A stretch of 64,000 bases of DNA, from the NCBI RefSeq assembly GCF_030285785.1, contig NZ_CP127247.1, positions 4,301,501 to 4,365,500 on the forward strand, given 5' to 3'. The notes under the pieces were generated by a model. That model did no database searches, was not told the DNA's origin, and worked only from the letters and a program-made list of their open reading frames with translations. Each line of letters starts with the position of its first letter. Position 1 is the first letter of the stretch. A program made the position numbers and the translations under genes. Positions 1-10,081 of this stretch are shown piece by piece. This DNA is from Parasedimentitalea psychrophila. GTDB taxonomy: Bacteria; Pseudomonadota; Alphaproteobacteria; Rhodobacterales; Rhodobacteraceae.

Positions 1-1548
1 GATGTTCGGGCTGACCCCGACCGTCGACCAGCGCCGGCCTGTGGCGTCTTCGCTGTCGATGATCACGCGGGTAACCGCCTCGGTGCCGCCCTGGGTGATG
101 CGCACCTTGAAATCCACCAGATGCATATCAGCCAGAACCTGTGAATAGCGCCCCAGATCCTTGGTTAGCGCCTTGGCCAGCGCATTCACCGGGCCGCGGT
201 CAGTGCCAGTCTCGTCCATTGACTCACTCACCGAAAGGCGCTTTTCACCGTCGACCTTGACCACCACAACCGCCTCGGACAGGCTGACCATCTTGTTGTA
301 TTTGTTCTTGCGCCGCTCAATCGTGACCTTGTAGCGCTTGACCTCAAAGAACTCGGGCAATTGCCCCAGTTCGTCGCGCGCCAGCAATTCGAAACTGCCC
401 TGCGCGGTGTCATAGGAATAGCCCTCATCCTCGCGGACCTTAATCCGCTCCAGAATGCGGGCCAGCGCCGGATCGCCTTTTTCAACGCTCAATCCTGCCT
501 CGGTCAACCGCCGCCGCAGGTTGCTCTGGCCGGCCTGGTTCGACATCGGAATGATGCGGGCATTGCCTACCAGTTCCGGCGCAATATGTTCATAGGTGCT
601 GGGATCTTTCAGGATCGCACTGGCATGCAACCCGGCCTTATGGGCAAAGGCCGAGGCCCCAACATAGGGCGCCTGGCGCATCGGCACCCGATTGAGAATA
701 TCGTCCAGCATCCGGCTCACTTGTGTCAGCCCTGACAACGCATCGCGGCCGACCCCGATCTCAAACAGGCTGGCGTAGGGCTGTTTCAGCAGCAAGGTTG
801 GGATCAGCGTGGTCAGATTGGCATTGCCACAGCGCTCGCCCAGCCCATTAAGTGTGCCCTGCAACTGGCGCACGCCTGCATCAACCGCCGCCATCGAACA
901 GGCCACCGCATTTTCGGTGTCATTATGGGTGTGGATGCCCAAATGATCCCCCGGCAACCCGGCGCCGATCACCTCGCCAACGATACGCCCCACTTCGCTG
1001 GGCAGCACGCCGCCATTGGTGTCACAGAGCACCACCCAACGGGCGCCGGCCTCCAGTGCTGCGCGGCAGGCCGCCAGCGCATAGTCCGGATTGTCCTTGT
1101 AGCCGTCAAAGAAGTGCTCTGCGTCATAAAGCGCCTCGCGCCCCTGCGCCACGATATGCGCGATTGAGGCCCGGATGTTCTCCAGGTTCTCGTCCAACGT
1201 GATCCCCAGCGCGGTGGTCACATGGTAGTCATGCGCCTTGCCCACCAGACAGACCGACTGGGTGCCGGCATTCATCACCGCCGCCAGCACATCGTCATTC
1301 GCGGCCGAGCGCCCGGCCCGTTTGGTCATGCCAAAAGCGGTCAGCCGGGCGCGGGTTTTGGGCATCTCATCAAAAAACGCGCTATCGGTGGGATTGGCCC
1401 CCGGCCAGCCGCCCTCGATATAGTCCAGCCCCAAAACATCCAGCGCCTTGGCAATCTGGATCTTTTCCGGGGTGGAGAACTGCACGCCTTGGGTTTGTTG
1501 CCCATCGCGCAGGGTGGTGTCGTAGAGGTAGAGTTTTTCGCGCGTCAT
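1..1548 (-). CDS. cimA: Citramalate synthase (partial, C-terminus off the left edge)
   Basis: LeuA-like acyltransferase that condenses acetyl-CoA with pyruvate to (R)-citramalate, a route to 2-oxobutyrate and isoleucine. The reading frame opens at ATG 1546-1548 and is open to the window edge (516 codons, probably about 20 short of the end). Near the N-terminus it has the [14 protein letters not shown] signature of the DRE-TIM metallolyases, later the metal-binding HTHND motif, and a C-terminal LeuA dimer/allosteric domain ([17 protein letters not shown]). The start overlaps the cysS stop as ATGA, so the two are probably translationally coupled. It could be annotated as an alpha-isopropylmalate/homocitrate synthase-family protein; the citramalate type fits the length and the TQGVQFS form of the motif best. 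Confidence 0.88.
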   Translation of the reverse strand, partial: MTREKLYLYDTTLRDGQQTQGVQFSTPEKIQIAKALDVLGLDYIEGGWPGANPTDSAFFDEMPKTRARLTAFGMTKRAGRSAANDDVLAAVMNAGTQSVCLVGKAHDYHVTTALGITLDENLENIRASIAHIVAQGREALYDAEHFFDGYKDNPDYALAACRAALEAGARWVVLCDTNGGVLPSEVGRIVGEVIGAGLPGDHLGIHTHNDTENAVACSMAAVDAGVRQLQGTLNGLGERCGNANLTTLIPTLLLKQPYASLFEIGVGRDALSGLTQVSRMLDDILNRVPMRQAPYVGASAFAHKAGLHASAILKDPSTYEHIAPELVGNARIIPMSNQAGQSNLRRRLTEAGLSVEKGDPALARILERIKVREDEGYSYDTAQGSFELLARDELGQLPEFFEVKRYKVTIERRKNKYNKMVSLSEAVVVVKVDGEKRLSVSESMDETGTDRGPVNALAKALTKDLGRYSQVLADMHLVDFKVRITQGGTEAVTRVIIDSEDATGRRWSTVGVSPNI

Positions 1549-3095
1549 GTTTTCAGCCACTTCGCTACACCATCTTCAGAAACAAGCTGAAATCCAAGTT
1601 CAACCGCCTGATCCCTCAAAAGATCAGCCTGGACAAAATCCTTAGCGTCTCGAGCAGTTTGATACGCGACAGTGATATTCGCGATTCCCTCGCGTTTAGC
1701 TTGCTCAAAGACCTTGAGTTTACAACTTGTATCTCCGTGAACAGTGGCAGCTTCTTCTGAGTACTCATCCTGAATAGTTTGGTACAATTGACGTACAGCA
1801 CTTGATAGATTCAATGATGTCCTTCTCAGGCTCTCCCCCAATCGAACCGCAATTGAATTCGGATCATAAAAAGGATCAACGAACCGGTCCGAGGCATCAC
1901 CGTAAGTAAGAGTATCTTCGTCATCGGGGTCAACATAAAACGTCAATCCGATAAGTCTCGCCGACCCCTTCAGTTCCCTAACTCTCTTTTCTTTAGCTAG
2001 ACGCTTAAGAATAGATAATGCTAGCGGAGTATTCAAATCCTGTCCTAGAGCCTCCACTACTTCATCACAGATCAGTTCCTGATCCAATTCGATACCATGT
2101 GTCAGTCGCGTCCACTTGCGCAGCGTTGCCTCGGCTTCCTTTGCCTTTTTGTCGGTCCAGTCCATCGGCTTGCGATAGTGCGTAGACAAAAACACAAAGC
2201 GGATCACTTCTCCCGGAACGCCCTGTTCCAGTAAGTCTCTGACAGTAAAGAAATTCCCCAGGCTCTTGGACATCTTCTTGCCCTCGACCTGCAGCATCTC
2301 ATTGTGCAGCCACACTTTTGCAAAACTGTCATCGCCATTGGCGCAGCAGCTTTGGGCAATTTCATTTTCATGGTGCGGGAACATCAGATCATTGCCGCCG
2401 CCGTGGATGTCAAAACTATCGCCCAGCAACTCATAAGACATCGCCGAACATTCAATATGCCAGCCCGGACGTCCCCGGCCCCAAGGACTGTCCCAGCCCG
2501 GCTGATCCGCCGTCGACGGTTTCCACAGCACAAAATCCATCGGGTTGCGCTTATAGGGCGCCACCTCGACCCGCGCACCAGCAATCATGTCATCAACCGA
2601 GCGGCCAGACAGTTTTCCATAGCCCTGTTTCCAGCTGTCCACCGCAAACAACACATGGCCCTCGGCTGCATAGGCGTGGCCTTTGGCGATCAACGCCTCG
2701 GTCATGGTGACCATCTGCGCAATATACTGGGTGGCGCGGGGCATGTGGTCCGGCTCTAACGCTCCCAGCGCGCCCATATCCTCCAAAAACCACTGGATGG
2801 TCTCATCGGTGATCACCCCAATGTCGCGGCCACTATCCGCAGCCCGTTTGTTGATCTTGTCATCCACATCGGTAAAATTGCGCGCATAGGTGACATGCTC
2901 GGCACCGTAAGTCTGGCGCAGCAACCGGTACAGCACATCAAACACCACCACCGGGCGCGCGTTGCCCAAGTGGGCGCGATCGTAAACCGTGGGGCCACAG
3001 ACATACATCCGCACGTTATCCGGATCGATCGGGGTAAAGACCTCTTTGCGGCGGGTCTTGGTGTTGTGCAGTTTGATCACGATGTCAGTTGTCAT
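1545..3095 (-). CDS. cysS: Cysteinyl-tRNA synthetase with an atypical C-terminal third
   Basis: Class I synthetase that charges tRNA-Cys. The ATG at 3095 was chosen because AGGAG lies just upstream (3101-3105) and [15 protein letters not shown] starts the family fold. Motifs: [15 protein letters not shown] (zinc Cys plus HIGH-like HLGN), WHIECSAMS, the zinc/active-site run [15 protein letters not shown], and KMSKSLGNF. Up to about residue 332 it looks like a normal Rhodobacteraceae CysS. From about position 2100 to the stop the DNA turns AT-richer (hand count 81 G+C in 180 bases over 1681-1860, against 36 in 60 over 2701-2760). The encoded C-terminal anticodon-binding region is unusually long (516 residues overall) and unlike the alanine-rich tail expected. 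Still an intact frame, so probably functional. Confidence 0.95.
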   Translation of the reverse strand: MTTDIVIKLHNTKTRRKEVFTPIDPDNVRMYVCGPTVYDRAHLGNARPVVVFDVLYRLLRQTYGAEHVTYARNFTDVDDKINKRAADSGRDIGVITDETIQWFLEDMGALGALEPDHMPRATQYIAQMVTMTEALIAKGHAYAAEGHVLFAVDSWKQGYGKLSGRSVDDMIAGARVEVAPYKRNPMDFVLWKPSTADQPGWDSPWGRGRPGWHIECSAMSYELLGDSFDIHGGGNDLMFPHHENEIAQSCCANGDDSFAKVWLHNEMLQVEGKKMSKSLGNFFTVRDLLEQGVPGEVIRFVFLSTHYRKPMDWTDKKAKEAEATLRKWTRLTHGIELDQELICDEVVEALGQDLNTPLALSILKRLAKEKRVRELKGSARLIGLTFYVDPDDEDTLTYGDASDRFVDPFYDPNSIAVRLGESLRRTSLNLSSAVRQLYQTIQDEYSEEAATVHGDTSCKLKVFEQAKREGIANITVAYQTARDAKDFVQADLLRDQAVELGFQLVSEDGVAKWLKT

Positions 3096-3419
3096 GACAG
3101 CTCCTAAGGTTGGCACGAAATGTACCTGGCGCGCAGCGCGGGCTTAGCAAAGTGTCAGAAGGATTGAAACGACAGATACCGGCCCGCTGGATAAGTCAGC
3201 AGGAAATGCAGCAGATAATAAGGGGGCAAGTCTGTTTCATACCCTGTGATTACCACGCCACCAGGCCGCCGCCAAGCCTGTTATTTCGCCCCTACGACAG
3301 CATCCACCGCACCAACCTGTCCAGAGTTGCCCTGGGTGCCCTGCGCATCAACTCTTGCCTTGTGCTGGAACCGGTCAGACAGTACCAGCCAAGCAACGTC
3401 AATTCATGGGAAACTATGC
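3096..3419. other. Intergenic region with no recognised gene
   Basis: 324 bases between the cysS start and the sulfotransferase start. Both genes would need promoters here because they diverge. Short overlapping frames exist but none has a recognisable domain, and the one extending the sulfotransferase upstream has low-complexity, non-conserved sequence. I see no clear -35/-10 pair or terminator. Confidence 0.5.
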
Positions 3420-4133
3420 ATGCCCATTTTTCGCATTCGCTCTGAATTCCACTATTTCTGCCACGTCCCCAAATGTGCAGGGGCCTCCGTCGAACACTAC
3501 CTGCGGGCTCGTTTTGGTAGCTTGGCCTTTGTGAACTCAAAATTCTACCGACGTGAAGACAGCTTTCGGTGGACAAAAACATCGCCGCAACATGTGGATG
3601 CCGAGGCCATTGCGCTGTTGTTTCCCAAAGATTGGATCAAGTCCAGTTTCGCGGTGGTGCGCCATCCCATTTCCCGCCTGCGCAGCGCCTTTGATTATCA
3701 GCGTACCGGTGAAAAAACCATATCCGAAGACATGGATATCAACCTGTGGATCCAGCAATGGGCCGACAGCTGCCAAACGGAACCATACCAGTTTGATCAC
3801 CATCTGCGCCCGGCCTGCGACCTCATTGTTGCCAACAGCACGATTTTCAGGATGGAAGACAATCTGGATGACATTGTTGCCCACCTGGACAAGCTGGAGG
3901 GCAAGACGGCGGGATCGCGTCAAATACCACATGAGAATAAGCGTCGCAGCGAAACAGGCCAAGCACCGGTGAAAACACCGCTGACTCCTGATAGCCTGGA
4001 TTTGATCGCGGCACTCTACGCCGAGGATTTCAAGAAATTCGGGTATGACTGCCAGGAGCCCGTGAGGGCACATCCAGTCTCTCCTGGCACGCCGAAGAAA
4101 CTGCCATTTCTGACCCGGTTTCTGGGGCGTTAA
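3420..4133 (+). CDS. Sulfotransferase family 2 protein
   Basis: Predicted 237-residue PAPS-dependent sulfotransferase, likely modifying a cell-surface glycan. A 5'-phosphosulfate-binding loop is visible at about residues 15-25 (HVPKCAGASVE) and the 3'-phosphate-binding arginine/serine motif at about 80-90 (VVRHPISRLRSAF), in the usual order and spacing for this family. The start at 3420 was chosen because the protein begins just ahead of the first conserved strand. The upstream extension of the frame is not family-like, and a weak GGGAA precedes this ATG. The stop overlaps the stop of the convergent glycosyltransferase (TTAA, 4130-4133). The acceptor cannot be read from the sequence. Confidence 0.8.
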   Translation: MPIFRIRSEFHYFCHVPKCAGASVEHYLRARFGSLAFVNSKFYRREDSFRWTKTSPQHVDAEAIALLFPKDWIKSSFAVVRHPISRLRSAFDYQRTGEKTISEDMDINLWIQQWADSCQTEPYQFDHHLRPACDLIVANSTIFRMEDNLDDIVAHLDKLEGKTAGSRQIPHENKRRSETGQAPVKTPLTPDSLDLIAALYAEDFKKFGYDCQEPVRAHPVSPGTPKKLPFLTRFLGR

Positions 4134-4876
4134 AGTGCCTTGAGCCTTTGGCGCAGGTATTCCATCCAGCCGCGAAAGTTGGTGGTGCCGGCAAATTTTG
4201 CACGGATGTAGCGAAGCTCCCTGTGACGCAATTGCTTGCTGATCGTGGCGCTGACCTGTCCCTCGTGCAGCCGGTTGACGATCAGCGGATCCGGCAGGAT
4301 CACCGGGTCACCAAGACTATCCCAAAGCCGTTTATAGAGCTCCACATCCATCAGCCAGATCAGTCTCTCATCAAATTGCAGCGCGCAGTCACGGCGCATG
4401 GCCAACACCGAGGGGCTGGACACTGTGTTCTTGCCGAACTGCAGCTTTTCGGTCAGCCGCGGCACCATGGGTCGATGTAATGTGGTGCCGTCACGGGTCA
4501 CTGATGAGCCGCAAAGCAGCCATTTTTCGCCGCCATCCATGGCCTGATTAATCTGTCGCAACGCGTTATTTCCATTCAAGAAATCATCCTGAAACAGAAT
4601 TTTCAGAACAGTCCCCTTGGCCTGCGCCATAGCATTGTTGACGTTGGCCGAGGCCTGGCGTTTGTCGTCCCTGTTCCAGACATGGCGGATATCCATGTGC
4701 TGGCCCCGCAGAGCACAGAGCTTTGCCACCGCATCATCGTTGGACTGATCGGAAACCACCACTTCAAAATCGGGAAAATCCTGTTGCGCCAATATCTCCA
4801 GCGACAGATCCAGATAATGGGCACCAAAGCCGCCCATCTCATAGGCAGGAATGCAGATACTGAGGGCGGGCTCCAT
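4130..4876 (-). CDS. Family 2 glycosyltransferase
   Basis: 248-residue GT-A fold glycosyltransferase without membrane segments. The N-terminal strand SICIPAYEMGG, the nucleotide-sugar loop VVVSDQSNDD and an acidic metal-binding pair in ILFQDDFLNGNN are visible. The remainder has the family's typical C-terminal WLMDVELYKRLW region. It probably adds a sugar to a surface polysaccharide. It faces the sulfotransferase tail to tail with overlapping stop codons, suggesting a two-gene glycan-decoration module. Donor and acceptor are not identifiable. Confidence 0.82.
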   Translation of the reverse strand: MEPALSICIPAYEMGGFGAHYLDLSLEILAQQDFPDFEVVVSDQSNDDAVAKLCALRGQHMDIRHVWNRDDKRQASANVNNAMAQAKGTVLKILFQDDFLNGNNALRQINQAMDGGEKWLLCGSSVTRDGTTLHRPMVPRLTEKLQFGKNTVSSPSVLAMRRDCALQFDERLIWLMDVELYKRLWDSLGDPVILPDPLIVNRLHEGQVSATISKQLRHRELRYIRAKFAGTTNFRGWMEYLRQRLKAL

Positions 4877-4916
4877 AACGGGTCTCCGGTTTAAGGCTGC
4901 AAATGTCGACTAACAC

Positions 4917-4944
4917 AAAAAAAATGGGGGGCTCAAGGCCCCCC
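4917..4944 (-). terminator. Rho-independent terminator of nrdJ
   Basis: On the minus strand a perfect 7-bp G/C stem (GGGGGGC / GCCCCCC, loop of 5) at 4926-4944 is followed by A and then a run of eight T residues. It lies about 190 bases downstream of the nrdJ stop and nothing else on that strand sits between. Confidence 0.85.
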
Positions 4945-5133
4945 AAGGTTTCGCTATCCAAGCTCAGTAGTTTACCGCTCGTTTTGTTATTGCCTGCGGC
5001 CTGAATAGCGCCTGGGGCAAGCGCACCCGCCCCGTGTCGTGGTAATATGGGCGGCTCATCGCCCTATTTGTTTTTAATCCGGGGTCAGACCAAAATCGGT
5101 CCGTGCCCCGCAAGCCGTGTTGCGGCGTGATCC

Positions 5134-8100
5134 TTAGCTGCAGCCAGATGTGCCGCCGCAGGTATTGCACTTCATGCAGGTGCCATTGCGCACCAATGTG
5201 TAATTGCCGCACTCATTACAGGCTTCGCCCTCATAGCCCTGCATTTTGGCCTTGGTACGCGCCGTCATGCCCGGATTAGCCGGGGTTGCGGTCGGCGCGG
5301 TGGTGGCCGGTTTCTCATCGACTTTCAGACCCGAGCCAAGCCCCTGCCCGCCCTGAAGCACGACAAGATCCTGCGGCAACCGCTTGCGCAGATAGCCGGT
5401 GGAGGAAATCTGCTTGAGCACCTCCAGTGATCTGCTGGCAGCGGTCTCACTGATCTCAGAGACATTTGAGACCCCTTCGTTCTCGCCACGGCCGATATCG
5501 TCGAATGTGGCGCCTTGGGGTTTGACATGCGCCAGATCGGTGCGATCCAGATAAGAGACCGCCAGTTCGCGGAAGATGTAGTCCAGAATAGAGGTTGCGT
5601 TCTTGATGCTGTCATTGCCCTGCACCATGCCGGCCGGCTCAAACTTGGTAAAGGTAAAGGCATCGACGAATTCTTCCAGCGGCACGCCATATTGCAGACC
5701 CACCGAGATCGCGATGGCAAAGTTGTTCATCATCGCCCGAAAGCCAGCACCCTCCTTGTGCATGTCGATGAAGATCTCACCCAGGGTGCCACCCTCATAT
5801 TCGCCGGTCCGCAAATAGACCTTGTGGCCACCGACAACGGCCTTCTGGGTATAGCCTTTACGGCGATGTGGCATCTTTTCTCGGTGGGATTTGATGATCT
5901 CTTTGACGATGACCTTTTCCACAATCTTCTCGGCCAGCACCGTGGCCTTTTCGTGGTTATTGCCAGTTTCCAGCACTTCGGCCGCGTCGTCGTCATCTTC
6001 TACCAGAGCCGCCGCCAGCGGCTGGCTCAGCTTGGATCCGTCGCGGTACAGCGCATTGGCCTTGATGCCTAAGGACCAGCTGAGTTCATAGGCTTTCTGG
6101 CAGTCCTCAATGGTGGCATTGTTGGGCATGTTGATGGTCTTGGAAATCGCCCCCGAGATGAACGATTGCGCCGCTGCCATCATGGTGATGTGGCTGTCTA
6201 CCGGCAGGAAACGCTTTCCCTTTTTACCGCAAGCATTAGCACAATCAAAAATGTGATAATGCGCCTCCTTCAGATGCGGCGCCCCTTCCAGGGTCATGGT
6301 GCCGCAGACATGATCATTGGCGGCCTCAATATCGGCCTTGGTAAAGCCAAGATGGCGCAGAAGATCAAAGGTCGGGTCATTCAGCTTGGTCGCCGGAATG
6401 CCCAACACACCGGTGCAGAAATCCTCGCCCAGAGTCCACTGGTTGAACACAAAGCGGATATCAAAGGCGCTCTCCAGTGCCGCATCAATCTTGGACAGCT
6501 CGTTGGCGCCAAAGCCATGACCCGCCAGCGAGATGTGGTTGATGGCCGGCGCATTGCCGATGGTGCCGTGGCCGACAGCATAGCCAGAGATCTCTTCGAT
6601 CTGAGCCGAGGAATAGCCCAGCCCCTCGAGCGCCGAGGGCACCGAACGGTTGATGATCTTGAAATAGCCGCCGCCCGCCAGTTTCTTGAACTTGACCAAA
6701 GCAAAATCAGGCTCGATCCCGGTGGTGTCACAATCCATCACCAGACCGATGGTGCCGGTTGGGGCAATCACCGTGGTCTGCGCGTTGCGGTAGCCATGTT
6801 TTTCACCCAAGGCCAGCGCCTCGTCCCAAGCCGTTTTGGCCAGATCCGTCAGCTGTGCATCCGGGCAATTGTGCAAATCAAGCGGCACTGGATTGACAGA
6901 CAACCCCTCGTAACCCTCTGATTCACCGTGGGCGGCATTGCGGTGATTGCGGATCACCCGCAGCATGTTCTCGGCGTTGCGGCCATAGCCGTCAAACGGC
7001 CCCAACTCACCAGCGATTTCAGCCGAGGTGGTGTAAGCAACCCCGGTCATCAGAGCCGTCAGAGCGCCACAGAGCGCCCGCCCCTCAACACTGTCATAGC
7101 CGTGCCCCAAGTTCATCAGCAAGCCGCCGATATTGGCGTAGCCAAGCCCCAGGGTGCGGAAGTCATAAGACAGCTGTGCGATTTCCTTGGACGGGAACTG
7201 CGCCATCATAACCGAGACTTCCAGGGTCAGCGTCCACAGCCGACAGGCGTGCATGTAATCATCTGCCTGGAATGTGTCGCCCTGAAGGAAGGTCAGCAGG
7301 TTGATCGAGGCCAGGTTGCAGGCGGTATTGTCCAGAAACATATACTCGGAACAGGGGTTGGATCCGCGGATCTCGCCATCTGCCGGACATGTGTGCCAGT
7401 CGTTGACCGTGTCGTGGTACTGGATACCCGGATCGGCGCAGGCCCAGGCGGCATGGCCAACCCGGTCCCACAGATCCCGCGCCTTGATGGTCTTGGCGAC
7501 CTTGCCATCGGTGCGGTTGATTAGCTGCCAATCGGCGTCGTTTTCTACCGCCGCCAGAAAGGCATTGGTGACCCGGATCGAGTTGTTCGAGTTTTGCCCG
7601 GACACCGAGTTATAGGCCTCGGAATCCCAATCGGTATCATAGGTGGGGAATTCGATGCTGGTGTGGCCTTGCTTGGCGTAGTCCAGCACCCGTTTGATAT
7701 AGGTTTCCGGGATCATCACCTTTTTGGCGGCGCGGATTGCCGTCTTCAGGGAGCTGTTGCTGGCGGCGTCATAGGCATCGGCCTCACCGCCATCCCAGGA
7801 CCGGATCGCCTCAAAGATACCATTCAGCATCTTCTCATGCATTTTTGAACCGGCCACGATAGAGGCGACCTTTTGCTCTTCGAGCACCTTCCACTCGATG
7901 AACTGCTCAATATCGGGGTGGTCCGCATCAACGATGACCATCTTGGCGGCGCGCCGGGTGGTGCCGCCCGATTTGATGGCACCAGCGGCCCGGTCACCAA
8001 TTTTAAGAAAACCCATCAGCCCCGAGGATTTACCGCCGCCGGACAGCGATTCGCCGGCGCCGCGCAGGTGGCTGAAGTTGGTTCCGGTGCCAGAGCCGTA

Positions 8101-8757
8101 TTTGAACAGGCGCGCCTCACGCACCCAGAGATCCATGATGCCGCCTTCGTTGACCAGATCATCCTGCACACCCTGAATGAAACAGGCATGGGGCTGTGGG
8201 TGCTCGTAAGAGCTGTTGGATTTGGTCAGTTTGCCGGTTTTGTGATCCACATAGTGGTGGCCCTGAGCGGGGCCATCAATACCATAGGCCCAGTGCAAGC
8301 CGGTGTTGAACCATTGCGGGCTATTGGGGGCAGCGCGTTGGCTGGCCAGCATAAACCGCATCTCGTCATAGTAGGACCGGGCGTCGTCTTCGGAGCTGAA
8401 ATAGCCGCCTTTCCAGCCCCAATAGGCCCAGGCACCGGCTAGGCGGTCGAACACTTGCTTTGACGAAGTCTCGCCGCCAAATTCGACATCGTCGCCGTCA
8501 GGCACCGAGCGCCAGAGAAATTCGGGGACGTTCTTTTCGCGGATCTTCTTCACCCGCGATGGCACCCCGGCCTTGCGGAAGTATTTCTGGGCAATAACGT
8601 CGCTGGCCACCTGGCTCCAGCTGGAGGGCACTTGGACATTATCAAGGCGGAACACAATTGTTCCATCCGGGTTTCGAATTTCCGACGTGGCAGAGATGAA
8701 ATTCAGATCTGCGTAAGCGTCCCGCCCGGCCGTGGTGAACTTTCTTTCAATCTTCAT
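5134..8757 (-). CDS. nrdJ: Vitamin B12-dependent (class II) ribonucleoside-diphosphate reductase
   Basis: Makes deoxyribonucleotides using adenosylcobalamin as radical generator, so it works with or without oxygen. 1207 residues from ATG 8757 ([18 protein letters not shown]). The upstream extension of the frame is not conserved. Visible motifs: the N-terminal core with [19 protein letters not shown], the [12 protein letters not shown] loop, the substrate-site motif NPCSEYMF (Cys about residue 469), [20 protein letters not shown], and a C-terminal zinc ribbon with CNECGNYTL and [14 protein letters not shown] ending in the redox-active cysteines. Transcribed alone: a terminator follows and a long gene-free region precedes it. 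A candidate NrdR box lies upstream at 8929-8944. Confidence 0.95.
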   Translation of the reverse strand: MKIERKFTTAGRDAYADLNFISATSEIRNPDGTIVFRLDNVQVPSSWSQVASDVIAQKYFRKAGVPSRVKKIREKNVPEFLWRSVPDGDDVEFGGETSSKQVFDRLAGAWAYWGWKGGYFSSEDDARSYYDEMRFMLASQRAAPNSPQWFNTGLHWAYGIDGPAQGHHYVDHKTGKLTKSNSSYEHPQPHACFIQGVQDDLVNEGGIMDLWVREARLFKYGSGTGTNFSHLRGAGESLSGGGKSSGLMGFLKIGDRAAGAIKSGGTTRRAAKMVIVDADHPDIEQFIEWKVLEEQKVASIVAGSKMHEKMLNGIFEAIRSWDGGEADAYDAASNSSLKTAIRAAKKVMIPETYIKRVLDYAKQGHTSIEFPTYDTDWDSEAYNSVSGQNSNNSIRVTNAFLAAVENDADWQLINRTDGKVAKTIKARDLWDRVGHAAWACADPGIQYHDTVNDWHTCPADGEIRGSNPCSEYMFLDNTACNLASINLLTFLQGDTFQADDYMHACRLWTLTLEVSVMMAQFPSKEIAQLSYDFRTLGLGYANIGGLLMNLGHGYDSVEGRALCGALTALMTGVAYTTSAEIAGELGPFDGYGRNAENMLRVIRNHRNAAHGESEGYEGLSVNPVPLDLHNCPDAQLTDLAKTAWDEALALGEKHGYRNAQTTVIAPTGTIGLVMDCDTTGIEPDFALVKFKKLAGGGYFKIINRSVPSALEGLGYSSAQIEEISGYAVGHGTIGNAPAINHISLAGHGFGANELSKIDAALESAFDIRFVFNQWTLGEDFCTGVLGIPATKLNDPTFDLLRHLGFTKADIEAANDHVCGTMTLEGAPHLKEAHYHIFDCANACGKKGKRFLPVDSHITMMAAAQSFISGAISKTINMPNNATIEDCQKAYELSWSLGIKANALYRDGSKLSQPLAAALVEDDDDAAEVLETGNNHEKATVLAEKIVEKVIVKEIIKSHREKMPHRRKGYTQKAVVGGHKVYLRTGEYEGGTLGEIFIDMHKEGAGFRAMMNNFAIAISVGLQYGVPLEEFVDAFTFTKFEPAGMVQGNDSIKNATSILDYIFRELAVSYLDRTDLAHVKPQGATFDDIGRGENEGVSNVSEISETAASRSLEVLKQISSTGYLRKRLPQDLVVLQGGQGLGSGLKVDEKPATTAPTATPANPGMTARTKAKMQGYEGEACNECGNYTLVRNGTCMKCNTCGGTSGCS

Positions 8758-8928
8758 TCTGCTGCCTTTGTCTTCAAGTGTTTTGGTGCGTTGCCCCTGC
8801 ACGGCCCATCATAAAAACGCAAGAAACATCCGCAGGGCCACGCGGGCAAGCGGGCACTTTGACCTGAAATCGGCCATCAAAACGGTTGTTACAATTGTTA
8901 ATGTTGTCAGAGTTGTTCCAGGAAGATC

Positions 8929-8944
8929 ACGCTAGATCTAGTGG
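8929..8944 (-). promoter_or_regulatory. Candidate NrdR box upstream of nrdJ
   Basis: The 16-mer ACGCTAGATCTAGTGG matches the general NrdR-box pattern (aCaCwAtATaTwGtgt) at 12 of 16 positions by eye and contains the perfect palindrome CTAGATCTAG. It sits about 172 bases upstream of the nrdJ start. NrdR usually binds two such boxes about three helical turns apart; a convincing second copy is not visible, which lowers confidence. Confidence 0.45.
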
Positions 8945-9430
8945 CACTCCAACTTGTTGCTACAATTTGGCGTATATTAGCATATTTGGTCAACGGTAAA
9001 ATTAGCCCGGAAACACCATCTTTTATATTGACCGCCCATTCTGGAATTCCGGCCTGATGCCTCAGGTGATTCATCCACAAGGTGGCGCGCCAGGCAGAGC
9101 GCCACGCCGCCGAGTGCTGCGTTGGAAATTATCCCGACAAGGTAACGAGTTGTTGACTGCACCTCAGGATCGGCAGCTAAATCGGCCGGAAAAAACCGAC
9201 CCGTATTGCTCAGGTCGCAATTTAATCCACAGGCCGAATTGCGGCTTAGGTTGCGAATAAGTTTCCCAAGTCGGGGCTGCGGAAATCGGCCGAGTGGTAC
9301 TGCCTGCCGCAGATATGTGGCTTCAATAGCGCAATTGCCGCCGCACAATTACCGGAGCGGTGACACTAAAACGAATTTCCAATTCTGTTTGAGAATCGCC
9401 GTGATGCCCGGCGGTTGTTTGTTTTCGCCC

Positions 9431-9470
9431 TGTCCAGTGATCCGACCAAGTGGCCTGCTATCACTGGACA
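9431..9470. repeat. 10-bp inverted repeat downstream of tRNA-Pro
   Basis: Perfect arms TGTCCAGTGA (9431-9440) and TCACTGGACA (9461-9470) separated by 20 bases. It lies about 10 bases beyond the 3' end of tRNA-Pro. No T run follows on either strand, so it is not a standard intrinsic terminator. It could be a processing/termination hairpin or a protein-binding site. Confidence 0.6.
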
Positions 9471-9479
9471 AAGGAAAAA

Positions 9480-9556
9480 TGGTCGGGGCGGCGAGATTCG
9501 AACTCACGACCCCCTGTACCCAAAACAGGTGCGCTACCAGACTGCGCCACGCCCCG
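9480..9556 (-). tRNA. tRNA-Pro (anticodon TGG)
   Basis: A complete cloverleaf is readable on the minus strand: acceptor CGGGGCG / CGCCCCG with discriminator A, a D-arm GCGC..GCGC, anticodon stem CCTGT / ACAGG enclosing the loop TTTGGGT (anticodon TGG at 9522-9520), and a T-arm with TTCGAAT. The 3' CCA is encoded (9482-9480). It reads wobble proline codons. It lies 44 bases after the DUF192 gene on the same strand and may be co-transcribed with it. Confidence 0.97.
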
Positions 9557-9600
9557 GACCGTGCGCCTTCTCTAGCTGTGCCCAAAGGATTCGAAAACCC

Positions 9601-10071
9601 CTAACATGGCCATTTTGGCGCTCCGTCTGAAAAAACACTCTGGCGCATCTCGGTTCCGGCAGAAATCCCATAGCGGGCGGCCAGTCCGGCGTTGATTTCC
9701 AGCACCGCAAAGACCTGATCACCGCCGGGAATCGGACTTAAATCGCCTGGGATGGCATTGGCATGCACCCGGGTGACGAGACCGCTCACATCAATGAAAA
9801 TGATATCCAGGGCAATCAGAGTGTTTTTCATCCAGAAACTAGCGCGCTGAGGCTGGTCATAGACAAACAGCATGCCGGCGCCACGCGGCATTGTCTCGCG
9901 GAACATCAGTCCCTGGGCGCGATCCTCTGGGGTGTCGACAATTTCTATATGAAAGGAGGCCTGCCCCCAATCGCCCCGTAAATCGGCACGATCCGGCTGG
10001 CAGCCGGCCTCTGCGCTGCCTGAAACAGCCGCCGCAATACCAAAGGCCAGTGCCGCGACATGTCTTTTCAT
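9601..10071 (-). CDS. DUF192 family secreted protein
   Basis: 156-residue protein with an N-terminal signal peptide (MKRHVAALAFGIAAAVSGSAEA) and a single DUF192 domain. Visible family landmarks are AQGLMFRETMP, GMLFVY, the FWMKNT motif and LDIIFID, followed by VLEINAG. The biochemical role of the family is unknown. The start at 10071 was chosen for the signal peptide, with GTGAG upstream. It begins 10 bases after the cold-shock gene stop, so the two form an operon that may continue into tRNA-Pro. Confidence 0.88.
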   Translation of the reverse strand: MKRHVAALAFGIAAAVSGSAEAGCQPDRADLRGDWGQASFHIEIVDTPEDRAQGLMFRETMPRGAGMLFVYDQPQRASFWMKNTLIALDIIFIDVSGLVTRVHANAIPGDLSPIPGGDQVFAVLEINAGLAARYGISAGTEMRQSVFSDGAPKWPC

Positions 10072-10081
10072 ACCGATTTTC

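Larger units (their letters stand above)
8758..9479. other. Gene-free stretch upstream of nrdJ
   Basis: About 720 bases between nrdJ and tRNA-Pro. Several short frames occur on both strands (the longest about 120 codons at 8977-9348, minus) but none shows a domain, conserved start or ribosome-binding site. The nrdJ promoter must lie here. The only organised signals I see are the palindrome at 8929-8944 and the inverted repeat at 9431-9470. It may hold a decayed gene. Confidence 0.5.

Noticed and set aside
8758-8930. Cobalamin riboswitch upstream of nrdJ
   Set aside because: I could not find a B12-box-like element in this stretch.
8977-9348. 123-codon minus-strand frame in the nrdJ upstream region
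   Set aside because: No ribosome-binding site, no known domain, overlapping alternatives on the other strand; kept only as a possible decayed gene.
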